Source of the DNA: Algivirga pacifica
GTDB lineage: Bacteria; Bacteroidota; Bacteroidia; Cytophagales; Flammeovirgaceae
Assembly: GCF_039543525.1 (NCBI RefSeq)
Contig: NZ_BAABJX010000026.1
Location: 65,534-129,533, forward strand
Length of the DNA: 64,000 bases
Direction: 5' to 3'
In this document: in pieces, positions 52,606-61,500 of the stretch
Layout of the letters: the number at the start of each line of letters is the position of its first letter
How positions within the stretch are numbered: position 1 is the stretch's first letter
Notes under the pieces: generated by a model
The model's input: the letters and a program-made list of their open reading frames with translations, nothing else
Told to the model about the DNA's origin: nothing
Database searches by the model: none
Translations under genes and position numbers: made by a program

Positions 52606-54294
52606 CTACAACACCTTCACCTCTCCCATCACTGGCAAAACCGCATCATATACCCCACCCTTCAACAAGGCATTTACGGCTTCTTGCTGGAAGAACTTAT
52701 TCTCCTGATAGGTTACGATAATGGTAGCCGCTTGGTCTACCTGCGGAAAATGTTGCAAGGCATAGGCATTTCCAAACAAGACAAAGGCTGTTGGTATATT
52801 CGTATACAGCTGTTGTAAGTAAGGCACCGCTTCCAATGGAATATCGAAATTATTGAAAGGCTTGATATTCACCCCATGAATGCTGATGACCAATTGCTCA
52901 TACTGTTTGCATTCTTCGACCAGCTTCTGCAATGCTTCTATTCCTTCTTGCTCATTCCAGTGATAATGTGCTGCATCGGACCATTGCTCCTCCACAATTT
53001 TGGCAAAATTGTTTTCTACTCGCTTGGTTGCCATATCTGCCAAATGATGGGCTACAGCATCACGGCTGGATACCGTGTTTCCTTTGTTGGTGATATATAG
53101 GAATGCTGTTTTCTTGGTTTTGTTTAACGGCAAGAAGTTCTCTTCTTTTGGAAGTACTGTGGTCGCCGCTGCCGAAAGGGTATAGTTCAACTCCTCAGAA
53201 GCCTGGTCATTGAGGTCTTCGATCAACCCATCCAATACAATTGGTTGATAATCTGCAAGTCCTACCCATTGTTTCATGGCGAGTACTTTTCGCACTTTTT
53301 CGTCAATCAAGGCTTCCGTGATTTCCCCTTGTGCTACCGCTTCCAAGATTCCTTCAATACCGGCCGGTACGTCTTTGCTATTGGTGATGATATCGTTTCC
53401 AGCAATAATAGCCAGTTTATCGGACACCCCTGCCGGATAATGGTTGGTAATGCCGTGCATATCCATCGCATCCGTAATCACCAAGCCCTCAAAGCCCATC
53501 TTATCACGAAGGATTCCCTGTAGAATCTTATCCGATAAGGTCGCTGGAACGTTGGGACGATCATCCCATGCTGGAATGCTGAGGTGTGCAGACATCACAC
53601 TGCTCATCCCCGCCTTCTGTAGCTCTTCAAAAGGATAAAGCTCCAAAGATTCCAAGCGCTCTGCCGAATGAGGCAATACGGGCAAGTCAAGGTGAGAATC
53701 TACGCTTGTATCCCCGTGCCCCGGAAAGTGCTTGGCGTTATCCAGAATATTTTCATCCTGCAATCCTCGAATATAGGCTTCTCCCTTTTCTGCAACCTTA
53801 TATTTATTTTCCCCATAAGAACGGTAGTTGATCACAGGATTGTTGGGGTTGTTATTTACATCCACCACAGGTGCCAGGGCACTATGCACCCCCAATCGTT
53901 TACAGTGCTTACCAATTTGTCTCGCCATTTGGTAGATCAGTTCATTATCCTGAATAGCCCCCAAGGCCATTTGGTAAGGAAACTTCACGGTATTATCCAG
54001 ACGCATTCCTAGCCCCCACTCTGCATCAATATTGATAAACAAAGGTACTTTCGATAAGGCTTGGTATTGATTGGTCAACTCCGCCTGTTTTACGGGTTCC
54101 CCTTGAAAGAAGGTTAGTCCACCAATCTTATGTTCCTTGATTAGCGTTTCTATATAGTCCACATGCTCTTGATCTCTATTGGAAAAAGCGGCTACCTGAA
54201 AGAGCTGTCCCACTTTTTCTTTTAGGGTCATAGAAGATAATTGGGCATTAACCCATTCGCTGTTTTTGTATTGTAGAAAAGGTATTTTTTTCAT
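52606..54294 (-). CDS. GH3 beta-N-acetylhexosaminidase (NagZ-like)
   Basis: Glycoside hydrolase family 3 enzyme of 562 residues. The NagZ-specific His-Asp loop is complete: KHFPGHGDTSVDSH (188-201), and the nucleophile is D275 in VITDAMDMHG. A second alpha/beta domain follows (about 380-562). No signal peptide, so it is predicted cytoplasmic and would remove GlcNAc from anhydro-muropeptides or other amino-sugar chains after import. The frame is open upstream to 54435 only through a type B compound hairpin, so ATG 54294 is used. AmpG, GNAT and kinase genes lie upstream on the same strand. Confidence 0.92.
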   Translation of the reverse strand: MKKIPFLQYKNSEWVNAQLSSMTLKEKVGQLFQVAAFSNRDQEHVDYIETLIKEHKIGGLTFFQGEPVKQAELTNQYQALSKVPLFINIDAEWGLGMRLDNTVKFPYQMALGAIQDNELIYQMARQIGKHCKRLGVHSALAPVVDVNNNPNNPVINYRSYGENKYKVAEKGEAYIRGLQDENILDNAKHFPGHGDTSVDSHLDLPVLPHSAERLESLELYPFEELQKAGMSSVMSAHLSIPAWDDRPNVPATLSDKILQGILRDKMGFEGLVITDAMDMHGITNHYPAGVSDKLAIIAGNDIITNSKDVPAGIEGILEAVAQGEITEALIDEKVRKVLAMKQWVGLADYQPIVLDGLIEDLNDQASEELNYTLSAAATTVLPKEENFLPLNKTKKTAFLYITNKGNTVSSRDAVAHHLADMATKRVENNFAKIVEEQWSDAAHYHWNEQEGIEALQKLVEECKQYEQLVISIHGVNIKPFNNFDIPLEAVPYLQQLYTNIPTAFVLFGNAYALQHFPQVDQAATIIVTYQENKFFQQEAVNALLKGGVYDAVLPVMGEVKVL

Positions 54295-54312
54295 GGCTAG
54301 GCACTTTTTTCT

Positions 54313-54488
54313 GTTGAATCGTTGAATTGCTCCTTCGGAGCGTTGAATTGAGCTTCGCTCGTTGATTCGACCATTACATGGCGTGTGAATCGTTGTATAA
54401 GTATGAATATCAATCAACAGTTCAACTCGAATCAACGAGCGAAGCTCAATTCAACTCAATACGAAGTATTGAAATTCAACGATTCAAC
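54313..54488. repeat. type B compound hairpin, copy 3
   Basis: GTTGAATCGTTGAA start, with GCTCC-TTC-GGAGC and GAGC-TTC-GCTC mini-stems. The core is diverged and contains ATGGCGTG and a GTTGTATAAGTATGAATATCAATCAAC-like run related to the core at 40816. The right arm has GAGC-GAA-GCTC and CAATAC-GAA-GTATTG with TTCAAC linkers. It lies 19 bases upstream of the GH3 start codon. Confidence 0.85.
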
Positions 54489-54536
54489 TAAACGCGAGTT
54501 CGCAGTATGACAAACAAATATTTTAATTAAAAGAAT

Positions 54537-54570
54537 GGCTTTTGATGGGATTGTAATCCTGTCAAAAGCC
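54537..54570 (-). terminator. terminator of the AmpG-like gene
   Basis: GGCTTTTGATGGGATT pairs with AATCCTGTCAAAAGCC (one mismatch) around a two-base centre, followed on the minus strand by ATTCTTTTAATT. It is 33 bases after the permease stop, separating the permease unit from the GH3 gene. Confidence 0.82.
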
Positions 54571-54602
54571 AAAAATATTTTCTTATAAAAAGCCTGTTGA
54601 GG

Positions 54603-56000
54603 TTAGGCTGTTTTTTTACCGAAGTTTGGATCTACTTTAAGTAGTGGTGTTACCAATAAACAAGGTAAGGCAGAGACCAATACCCAAATAAAGAAACTGG
54701 TATACCCTACCATCTCTTGGATATAACCACTAGCCATACCCGGTAACATCATTCCCATTGCCATAAATCCAGTACAGAGCGCATAATGAGAAGTCTTAAA
54801 CTGTCCTTGTGAGATATAGATCATGTACATGAGGTATCCTGCAAACCCAAACCCATAAAAGAACTGTTCTGTCGCAATTCCTATAGAGATAAAGAATAAT
54901 CTTGTTGGCTCAGAAGTGAAGCCTACTCCTTCAAAGAACGTATCGAAAAGGTTTAAGAAGTCTGTTAATCCCGCCAACTGCAAGGTATCTGGCAAGAAAG
55001 CTGATAATAGTACATAAACTCCATTGGGTAAGTTAATCGCTAACACCATCCACATGATCCATGCTTTCAATCCTTTTTTGGAAAGTGCGATACCCCCCAA
55101 GATACCTCCTAAGGTAAGAGCTACCATTCCGATTGTTCCGTAAATGATTCCTTGCTCTTTAGCTGTCATATTCAAACCACCTTTGGCAAATTCATCCAAC
55201 ATAAATGGGATGTTCAACTTAACCAATTGCGCCTCTCCCAAACGGAACGTCAATAAAAAAGCGATGGATAGCCAGATTCCTTTTTTGCTAAAGAACGTCA
55301 CAAAAGTATCTTGAAGTCCTTTGACGATATCCTTAGCAGTATAATCTTCTTGTTTTTCTTCCTCTACTTTAGGCAGAAGGAACATATGATAAAGTCCTCC
55401 TGTTAAGATCAATCCCCCCAATGCCAAAAATGCCCACATCCAAGCATAATCGTATTGCATACCCATATCTTCGTATAAGTACCCTGCAATATACACAATA
55501 GCCCCTTGTCCTGTCAGCATCGCTACTCTATAAAAAGAGCTGCGTATTCCCAAGAAAAAAGCCTGATTACTGTCCGAGAGCGCTTTCATGTAAAAACCAT
55601 CGGCTGCTATATCATGAGTTGCCGAGCTAAACGCCACCAACCAGAAAAAAGCTAAGGAGTATTGTAAAAAGGAGGCCATAGGTAATGTCAGTGCTACCGC
55701 TGCCAAAGCTCCTCCAATAACCACCTGCATCAACCAGGTCCACCATCGGGTCGTCTTCACCAAATCTACGAAAGGACTCCAGATAGGTTTAATTACCCAA
55801 GGAAGGTATAACCAAGAGGTATATAATGCTATTTCAGTGTTGGAGATCTCCAGTGTTTTATACATGGTCACTGCCACACTCATCACCATGATATAAGGCA
55901 ATCCCTGAATAAAATATAAAGAAGGTATCCAGGTCCATGGGTTTTGCTTTACCTTTTGAGAGGCAGCTTTTTTCATTGGCTGTTCGGTTGAAACTGACAT
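54603..56000 (-). CDS. AmpG-like MFS permease (muropeptide / amino-sugar)
   Basis: Inner-membrane MFS protein of 465 residues with about twelve helices. The opening WTWIPSLYFIQGLPYIMVMS, then YTSWLYLPWVIKPIWSPFVD, is the AmpG/SLC33-like signature, and AFSSATHDIAADGFYMKAL matches the AmpG helix-4 motif. AmpG proteins import GlcNAc-anhMurNAc-peptides with proton motive force; in some Bacteroidota a related permease takes up MurNAc. Neighbouring hexosaminidase and kinase genes support this class of substrate. Confidence 0.88.
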   Translation of the reverse strand: MSVSTEQPMKKAASQKVKQNPWTWIPSLYFIQGLPYIMVMSVAVTMYKTLEISNTEIALYTSWLYLPWVIKPIWSPFVDLVKTTRWWTWLMQVVIGGALAAVALTLPMASFLQYSLAFFWLVAFSSATHDIAADGFYMKALSDSNQAFFLGIRSSFYRVAMLTGQGAIVYIAGYLYEDMGMQYDYAWMWAFLALGGLILTGGLYHMFLLPKVEEEKQEDYTAKDIVKGLQDTFVTFFSKKGIWLSIAFLLTFRLGEAQLVKLNIPFMLDEFAKGGLNMTAKEQGIIYGTIGMVALTLGGILGGIALSKKGLKAWIMWMVLAINLPNGVYVLLSAFLPDTLQLAGLTDFLNLFDTFFEGVGFTSEPTRLFFISIGIATEQFFYGFGFAGYLMYMIYISQGQFKTSHYALCTGFMAMGMMLPGMASGYIQEMVGYTSFFIWVLVSALPCLLVTPLLKVDPNFGKKTA

Positions 56001-56053
56001 AGTGTTTGTTTGTTAATTACAAAATATGAATAAGTTATTCAAGGGGGGTATCG

Positions 56054-56182
56054 GTTATTGCTTATTGGTTATTGTTTATCGTTTATAAACAATAACTATA
56101 TACCATACGACAGCTTCAATCTTACGACTATAAAACATTCACACTGATCACTGTTCACTGATCACTGTTCATTGCTCACTGT
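56054..56182. repeat. heptamer arrays and dispersed repeat upstream of AmpG-like gene
   Basis: GTTATTG/CTTATTG/GTTATTG/TTTATCG/TTTATAA (56054-56088) and ACACTGA/TCACTGT/TCACTGA/TCACTGT/TCATTGC/TCACTGT (56141-56182) are both strictly 7-nt periodic. The second is the inverse of the GCAGTGA array at 25064 and stops two bases before the GNAT stop codon. Between them (56083-56132) is the repeat shared with 31187-31236. Confidence 0.85.
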
Positions 56183-56184
56183 CT

Positions 56185-56661
56185 CTATCGCAACATTCCT
56201 CTGTATATCCCCGGCGTAGAATTTTCAATCAGCGTAGCTCCTACCACGTTCTCGTAAAACTCTACCGGGCCAACCCCTCCAATAATTCCGTAAGCATACC
56301 CCATATGCTTCAGTTGTTGCAATGCTTCCAAAAGTAATACTTTTCCGATTCCCAATCCACGGTAGGCTTGCAAGACTCCTGTAGGACCAAAAAATGTTTT
56401 GCCGGTCGCTTCGTAAGCGGCAAAACCAATCATCTGCTTCTCGTGGGTCGCGATAATACAGGAAACGGGTTGCTGTATAAATGCTACTTCTACTTCACTG
56501 GCCCAATGTGGATTGAAATGCTCTCTTACCCAATCGACAATCACATGCTTTTCTGGGGCGATTGCATGGCGTATTTCAATGCCTTCCAACTGTAGTTGCT
56601 TGGTCTTTTCCTGCCAAGTAGAAGGATGGGGTAGATCGTAGAGTTTGACAAGCATATCCAT
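56185..56661 (-). CDS. GNAT-family acetyltransferase
   Basis: A 158-residue acetyl-CoA-dependent N-acetyltransferase. The C-terminal half shows motif A, GPTGVLQAYRGLGIGKVLLLEA (R/Q-x-x-G-x-G/A), and motif B, GYAYGIIGGVGPVEFYENVVGA. The longest frame begins with TTG at 56679; ATG 56661 (MDMLVKLYDLPH) is used. It lies between the sugar-kinase (29-base gap) and permease genes and may acetylate an amino sugar or peptide in the same pathway (inference). Confidence 0.85.
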   Translation of the reverse strand: MDMLVKLYDLPHPSTWQEKTKQLQLEGIEIRHAIAPEKHVIVDWVREHFNPHWASEVEVAFIQQPVSCIIATHEKQMIGFAAYEATGKTFFGPTGVLQAYRGLGIGKVLLLEALQQLKHMGYAYGIIGGVGPVEFYENVVGATLIENSTPGIYRGMLR

Positions 56662-56690
56662 AGTCCACAAATTTATCAATGAAACAATTA

Positions 56691-57668
56691 TTACTTCTCC
56701 TTAGTAGCGCTAAACGTTGTCTCTGATCGAAACTGAGGAGTTACCTCTATGACTTTTCCATTCATAGCCGTCGTTGTTTCCGTCAGTACTTTCCCATTGA
56801 GTGTATTCCCATTTAGAATATTCTCACTACATCCCTTATGAAACGTCTCCAGTCCAGCAATAGGTTGCTTTTGGATAAGTCCCATATTCACTCCTTTCTC
56901 CTCAGAGGTTTCCTGTAAAAGCTCTCTGAAGTGATAGGCGATAGATCCTACAAATCTCACCTCGGCACCTTCCTCTGCTTCTTTGTAACTCAGCACATAG
57001 TAATCCAGGAATTTCGAGAAGCTGTCTTTAAGGATGTGACGACACTCTTCTGTTTCCTTCCAGTCATTCAAGAAAGGGACAAAAGATGCCAGGAAGCGAT
57101 TAGGCATTGGGCTGCGATAAATTCGCTCCAAGATCTGTACTCTGGATAACTGATAACGATCGTAAAAATCCTGCAATACCTCCGTAGGAAGTTTTCTTAG
57201 CAGTATAGCACTCATCAGTTCTTTTCCCAGTACAGCACCACTACCCCAGTCCGCCAGGATATATCCCAGAGAGCTCACATTATCCACAATAGAATTTCCA
57301 TCATACACACAAGAGTTGGCCCCTGTACCCAAGATACAGGCAATCCCTTTTTCCTCCTGAAACAAGCTTCTGGCCGCGCCAAACATGTCGCTATTTACCT
57401 CTATACAAGCTTCCTTCACAGAAGAAGCAATCGCTCTCTGTACAATTTGTTGCTTTTCTACAATACCGCATCCGGCACCATAAAAATAAACATGTTCTAT
57501 TTTGTTGGGATCCAATGCTACAGCCACATCCTCAGATATTCTCTGAGAAATTTCTTCTTCTGTTAAAAAATATGGATTCAACCCTATTGTTTGAAAGCCA
57601 TTTCTCTCCCCCCCTTCAATCACTAACCAATCTGTCTTAGTTGATCCACTATCCGCAATTAGTATCAT
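56691..57668 (-). CDS. BadF/BcrA-type ATPase, probable amino-sugar kinase
   Basis: ASKHA-fold kinase of 325 residues resembling eukaryote-type N-acetylglucosamine kinases and bacterial MurK. Phosphate-1 motif MILIADSGSTKTDW at the N-terminus; phosphate-2 region CILGTGANSCVYDG; ADWGSGAVLGKELM follows. A tail of about 50 residues after the core (CSENILNGNTLNGKVLTETT ...) is low in hydrophobicity and unusual for the family. First gene of the kinase-GNAT-permease unit; likely phosphorylates GlcNAc/MurNAc released by the GH3 enzyme. Confidence 0.85.
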   Translation of the reverse strand: MILIADSGSTKTDWLVIEGGERNGFQTIGLNPYFLTEEEISQRISEDVAVALDPNKIEHVYFYGAGCGIVEKQQIVQRAIASSVKEACIEVNSDMFGAARSLFQEEKGIACILGTGANSCVYDGNSIVDNVSSLGYILADWGSGAVLGKELMSAILLRKLPTEVLQDFYDRYQLSRVQILERIYRSPMPNRFLASFVPFLNDWKETEECRHILKDSFSKFLDYYVLSYKEAEEGAEVRFVGSIAYHFRELLQETSEEKGVNMGLIQKQPIAGLETFHKGCSENILNGNTLNGKVLTETTTAMNGKVIEVTPQFRSETTFSATKEK

Positions 57669-57823
57669 ATGTTTGTCGTTTTGAAGCCGCAGCTCCTCTC
57701 CGTTTGCATAACCGTGTATTCGTGAAGTAGCCTTAAGTAGACTTCTCCCTTCTACAAAGGTTTTATTTTAAACACATATACCATTCACTGAAAAAGGGGA
57801 TTTAAAAAAATCACAAGTAGTCG

Positions 57824-57861
57824 CTTTGTGGGTGCAGCGATGCATCGCTGCACCCACAAAG
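57824..57861. repeat. perfect 38-bp palindrome
   Basis: CTTTGTGGGTGCAGCGATG joins its exact reverse complement. It lies six bases past the regulator stop codon, with a TTTTTTT run on the minus strand some 20 bases further on, so it may act as a terminator or RNA 3' stabiliser for the sensor/regulator operon. Confidence 0.9.
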
Positions 57862-57866
57862 ATAGT

Positions 57867-58508
57867 TTAACTAATAATCCCTTGCTTGAAAGCAATCTGC
57901 ACCAACTCTGCGGTATTCTTGGCTTTTAACTTTAACAGTAGATTTTTTCGGTGGGTTTCTACCGTATTTTTGGTAATAAACAAGCGTTCTGCGATTTGGT
58001 AGGTTGTATACCCATTGGCGATCTCTTTTAAGACACCAATTTCTCTTTCGGATAGCGTGTCGTTGAGGTATTCTCTACGGTTTTGCATGATAAACGTAGA
58101 AAGCAACACTTTGGAAGCTTCATCACTCAAGTAGCTCTCTCCCTTGTTTACTGTTTCAATAGCTTCTACCAATTCTTCCTTCTCTGTATTCTTTAGCACA
58201 TAACCATGTGCCCCCTTCTTCATCATGTTAGCGATAAAGCGTTTTTCCCCGTGCATCGATAACCCTAGAATCTTAACGGAAGGGTGCAGTTTTACCACTT
58301 GCTCAGTCACTTCAATACCATCCATATCTGGCATACTGATATCCAGAATAAGAACATCTACCAAGGTTTCTTGCAAAAATTGTAGGGCCTCTTTACCATT
58401 ATGTGCTTCTCCAACCACTTCGATATGCTCTTCTTCTGCGAGCAGAGAGCGTATCCCTTGGATAAACATTTTGTGATCGTCAGCGATTAATACTTTAATT
58501 GTATTCAT
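57867..58508 (-). CDS. NarL/LuxR-family response regulator
   Basis: A 213-residue regulator: receiver domain (1-120) with the phospho-acceptor D56 in VLILDISMPDMDG, T/S in LGLSMHGEKR and K in YVLKNTEK; then a LuxR-type helix-turn-helix (about 148-210) with LSEREIGVLKEIANGYTTYQ and KNTVETHRKNLLLKL. Its start codon overlaps the end of the 1399-residue sensor kinase by 14 bases, indicating translational coupling and a dedicated pair. Targets unknown. Confidence 0.93.
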   Translation of the reverse strand: MNTIKVLIADDHKMFIQGIRSLLAEEEHIEVVGEAHNGKEALQFLQETLVDVLILDISMPDMDGIEVTEQVVKLHPSVKILGLSMHGEKRFIANMMKKGAHGYVLKNTEKEELVEAIETVNKGESYLSDEASKVLLSTFIMQNRREYLNDTLSEREIGVLKEIANGYTTYQIAERLFITKNTVETHRKNLLLKLKAKNTAELVQIAFKQGIIS

Positions 58509-61500
58509 AGGACTCTTGTTTGTTTAGTTTTGTTATTGGTATATCGAGTAGAAATGTTGTTCCCTTTTGTAGGAAAGAGTCTATGGTCACCTCTCCTCCC
58601 AGGAACTTCACCCGAGACATAATATTATCAATACCGATTCCCTTATACTCCAGGGAGGTATCAAAGCCAACTCCATTATCCTCAATAATAATATTGAGGC
58701 TTTCTTCGTGATACATCAACTGCACACTAAGTTTGCTCGCTTTGGCGTGTTTAATGACATTTTGCGTTATTTCCTGACAAATACGGAAAAGATTCATTTC
58801 CATTTTAGCAGGCAAGCGATTTTCTTCATCATTTCCCCATACGTGATAGGAAACATCCAGTTCTGAGGCGATCTGTAAATCTTCCAGATAATCTTGGAGC
58901 GCAGAATCTAACCCGAACTTGATCAATGCTCCAGGCATCATATTATGAGAAATACGTCTTACCTCCTGGAAGGTTTGGTCTAACATCCCAACCACCTGTA
59001 GATACTGCTGCTGTCTCTCCTCTGTAATATCTTTGGAGAAGTCCTTAAAGCGCATACGGACAGAGGAAAGCATTCCCCCTATACTATCATGTAAATCTTG
59101 TGCAATTCTCTTTCGCTCTGCCTCCTGTGTTTCGTTAATCTGTCCAATGTGCTGAATACGTTGCTCCTCAATAAACTCATTGAGCATTGCTTTTTCCTTA
59201 ACTTCCTGCCTCAATTGTTCATTTAGCTGTACTGTTTGTTGATGCACCAAAGCATTATACATGTTCATGGCTGCCTGACTGGCCAACATATTAAACTTCT
59301 TAATATTTTCCGACGTAAACACATTGCTGACCAAGGAGCTTTCCAGAGAAAATATGATGTTTCTTCCGTTAGGCATACTGACAGGAACACAAAGCATCGA
59401 GCGTACATCTGTATTACGATTATGAAGTAGATGCAGACTATGATTACTCTCTGGCGTTAAGTTGACCACTTCCTTCTTACGATACGCATACAGGATAACC
59501 GAAAACTCTAGCTCTGTATCCTTAATGAACTTAGGGTCCTCATAATAACGAATAGAAAAGTCCAAGGCGTTTCCTTTCCCTAATACTTTAAGCTGTCCTT
59601 GTTCCTCAAGAATAAGGGTTGCTTTATCTGCACCCGTTTGCTTCATGGCAAGGATAAGTAACCTCTTGACAATAGCCCCCATGGATACTTTATCGGTAAA
59701 GTGTAACTGCAACTCTCCTATGGAAGCATAGGTCGCCATGGTAGATACCATACCGTCATGCAAATAACGATATTGGTTGTGCAGCTGCTTTTCTACAGCC
59801 TTTGCCCCCCATTTCTTTAAGGCATGGATGGCCTTTCTAAATTGGTCTGTCGCCTCGGTCACTACTCCTCTCCCTACCACATAATAACGCATGAGTAAAA
59901 TGTGGATCAAAGCCTTATCTTGTATGTAAGGAGTACTTTCGACCTCCTCCAACGCTTTCTGATACATTTCTCCATCTCCTGCCCTTCCGGTGACCCTTTG
60001 ATACTCTGCATAAAGCAAGGTACACTTATGTTGAAAGTTCTCTGGACTGGACTGTTGCCATAATACAAACTGATCAATCAAATCCTGTATTTCATCAAGA
60101 TAATGTTTGCGTTCTTCCGGCTCAATATTTTGAAAATTGAGCATCACAGACAAAGCATAATAGTATAAAGTCTCAGAGTACAACGGTGAACTTTTATGCA
60201 AGAACCAAGACATTCTGGCTTGGGTAAACGCATGCATTGCGTCCTCAAAATACCCAAAGAAAAAGGCATACTTTCCCGTCACATAATAACGATAGAATGC
60301 TTCTTCATGCGCAAAAGCATTCACTTCTACCTGAGTAGACTCCCCCAAGGCAAAAGATAAGTTCTCTCCTGTCAGCGCTAACAATAACTCTCGGTGATAA
60401 TCCAGAATATAAGAGGTGAAATTCTTGAAACGAGTATCCGTAAGCTGATAGATATCATCCTGCAACTTTTTCAGAGATTCCCCTGCAATAAATCTACAGT
60501 TGACCAAGTGAGTTTGCAAGACAAAAGAACCATATGGATCACCTGCTTTCAAGCCAATCTCCACTCCTTCCCTCAAAACAGGGATCACTTCCTTCAATGG
60601 CTTCTTCCAGAAATGGATAAAAAAGCTAAATACCCCTGAGACCCTTGTACGCAAAGAAAGATCTTGAAGCTCATAATGAAGGGACAACCCCAACTCACCA
60701 AACGTATACCCTTTCTCCAGGTGTTGATAAACACCTATCAACATCCGTCCATAAGTCACCAGTGCTAAAGCGGTATATTGATTCAACCCTGTCTCTACCC
60801 CAAGGTTGATAATCCTCAAGCTCTGCCAAATCATCAAGGTCTCCGAAGCATAATTAATCGCAATTCCCCCAACATACAGTAACTCCAGCAAGAGGATCTC
60901 CTCCTCTGTTTGCTCGCGATCAGGTTGCTTTTTTAAAAGTCCTTCCAACCCTATATGATCTATGACTTCTTGTAACTTCTGCTCTTCCTTTTGGACCTCT
61001 TCCTTTACTTCTTGCTCTCCCCATTCTGACACATCGACTCCTAGCTCCGTCAAGGCAATTTTCAAAATCTCAAAAGCCTTTTTTAGACGACCAATATGCG
61101 TATTAATCAATACCTTAAAACGATACGCTTGCATTCTCTCTCTCAAGGCCACTGGAGATTCCAACAGTTCATCCAAGGTTACTTCAGCCAAGTCAAAGTC
61201 CTCTAAAAAGTAATCACATTCTGCTTTTCTGAGTGTTAGCTCTGACTTCAGGGGAATCAATATTTTTAGAGGTACTACCTCTTTTTCCAACAATAGCAAC
61301 CCACGATTGAAGTGCATGGTAGCCGATTCATAATCCGCATTTTCTTGAGCAATCTTTCCTACTTGCAGATTTAAGCGTACCAACTCTATGATATCCGTAA
61401 CATAGTCTCCTGCGTGATTCAAATGGTCAACAGCCTGCATTAACCAGGAGACATTTTTTTGTTGCCCGGTTAGGTTTGCTTCTTGCATAAAGCAAGTTCC

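Noticed and set aside
54295..54435. N-terminal extension of the GH3 enzyme
   Set aside because: The in-frame codons come from a type B compound hairpin; a similar MIRVELLID reading occurs at 41290 in another copy with no gene attached.
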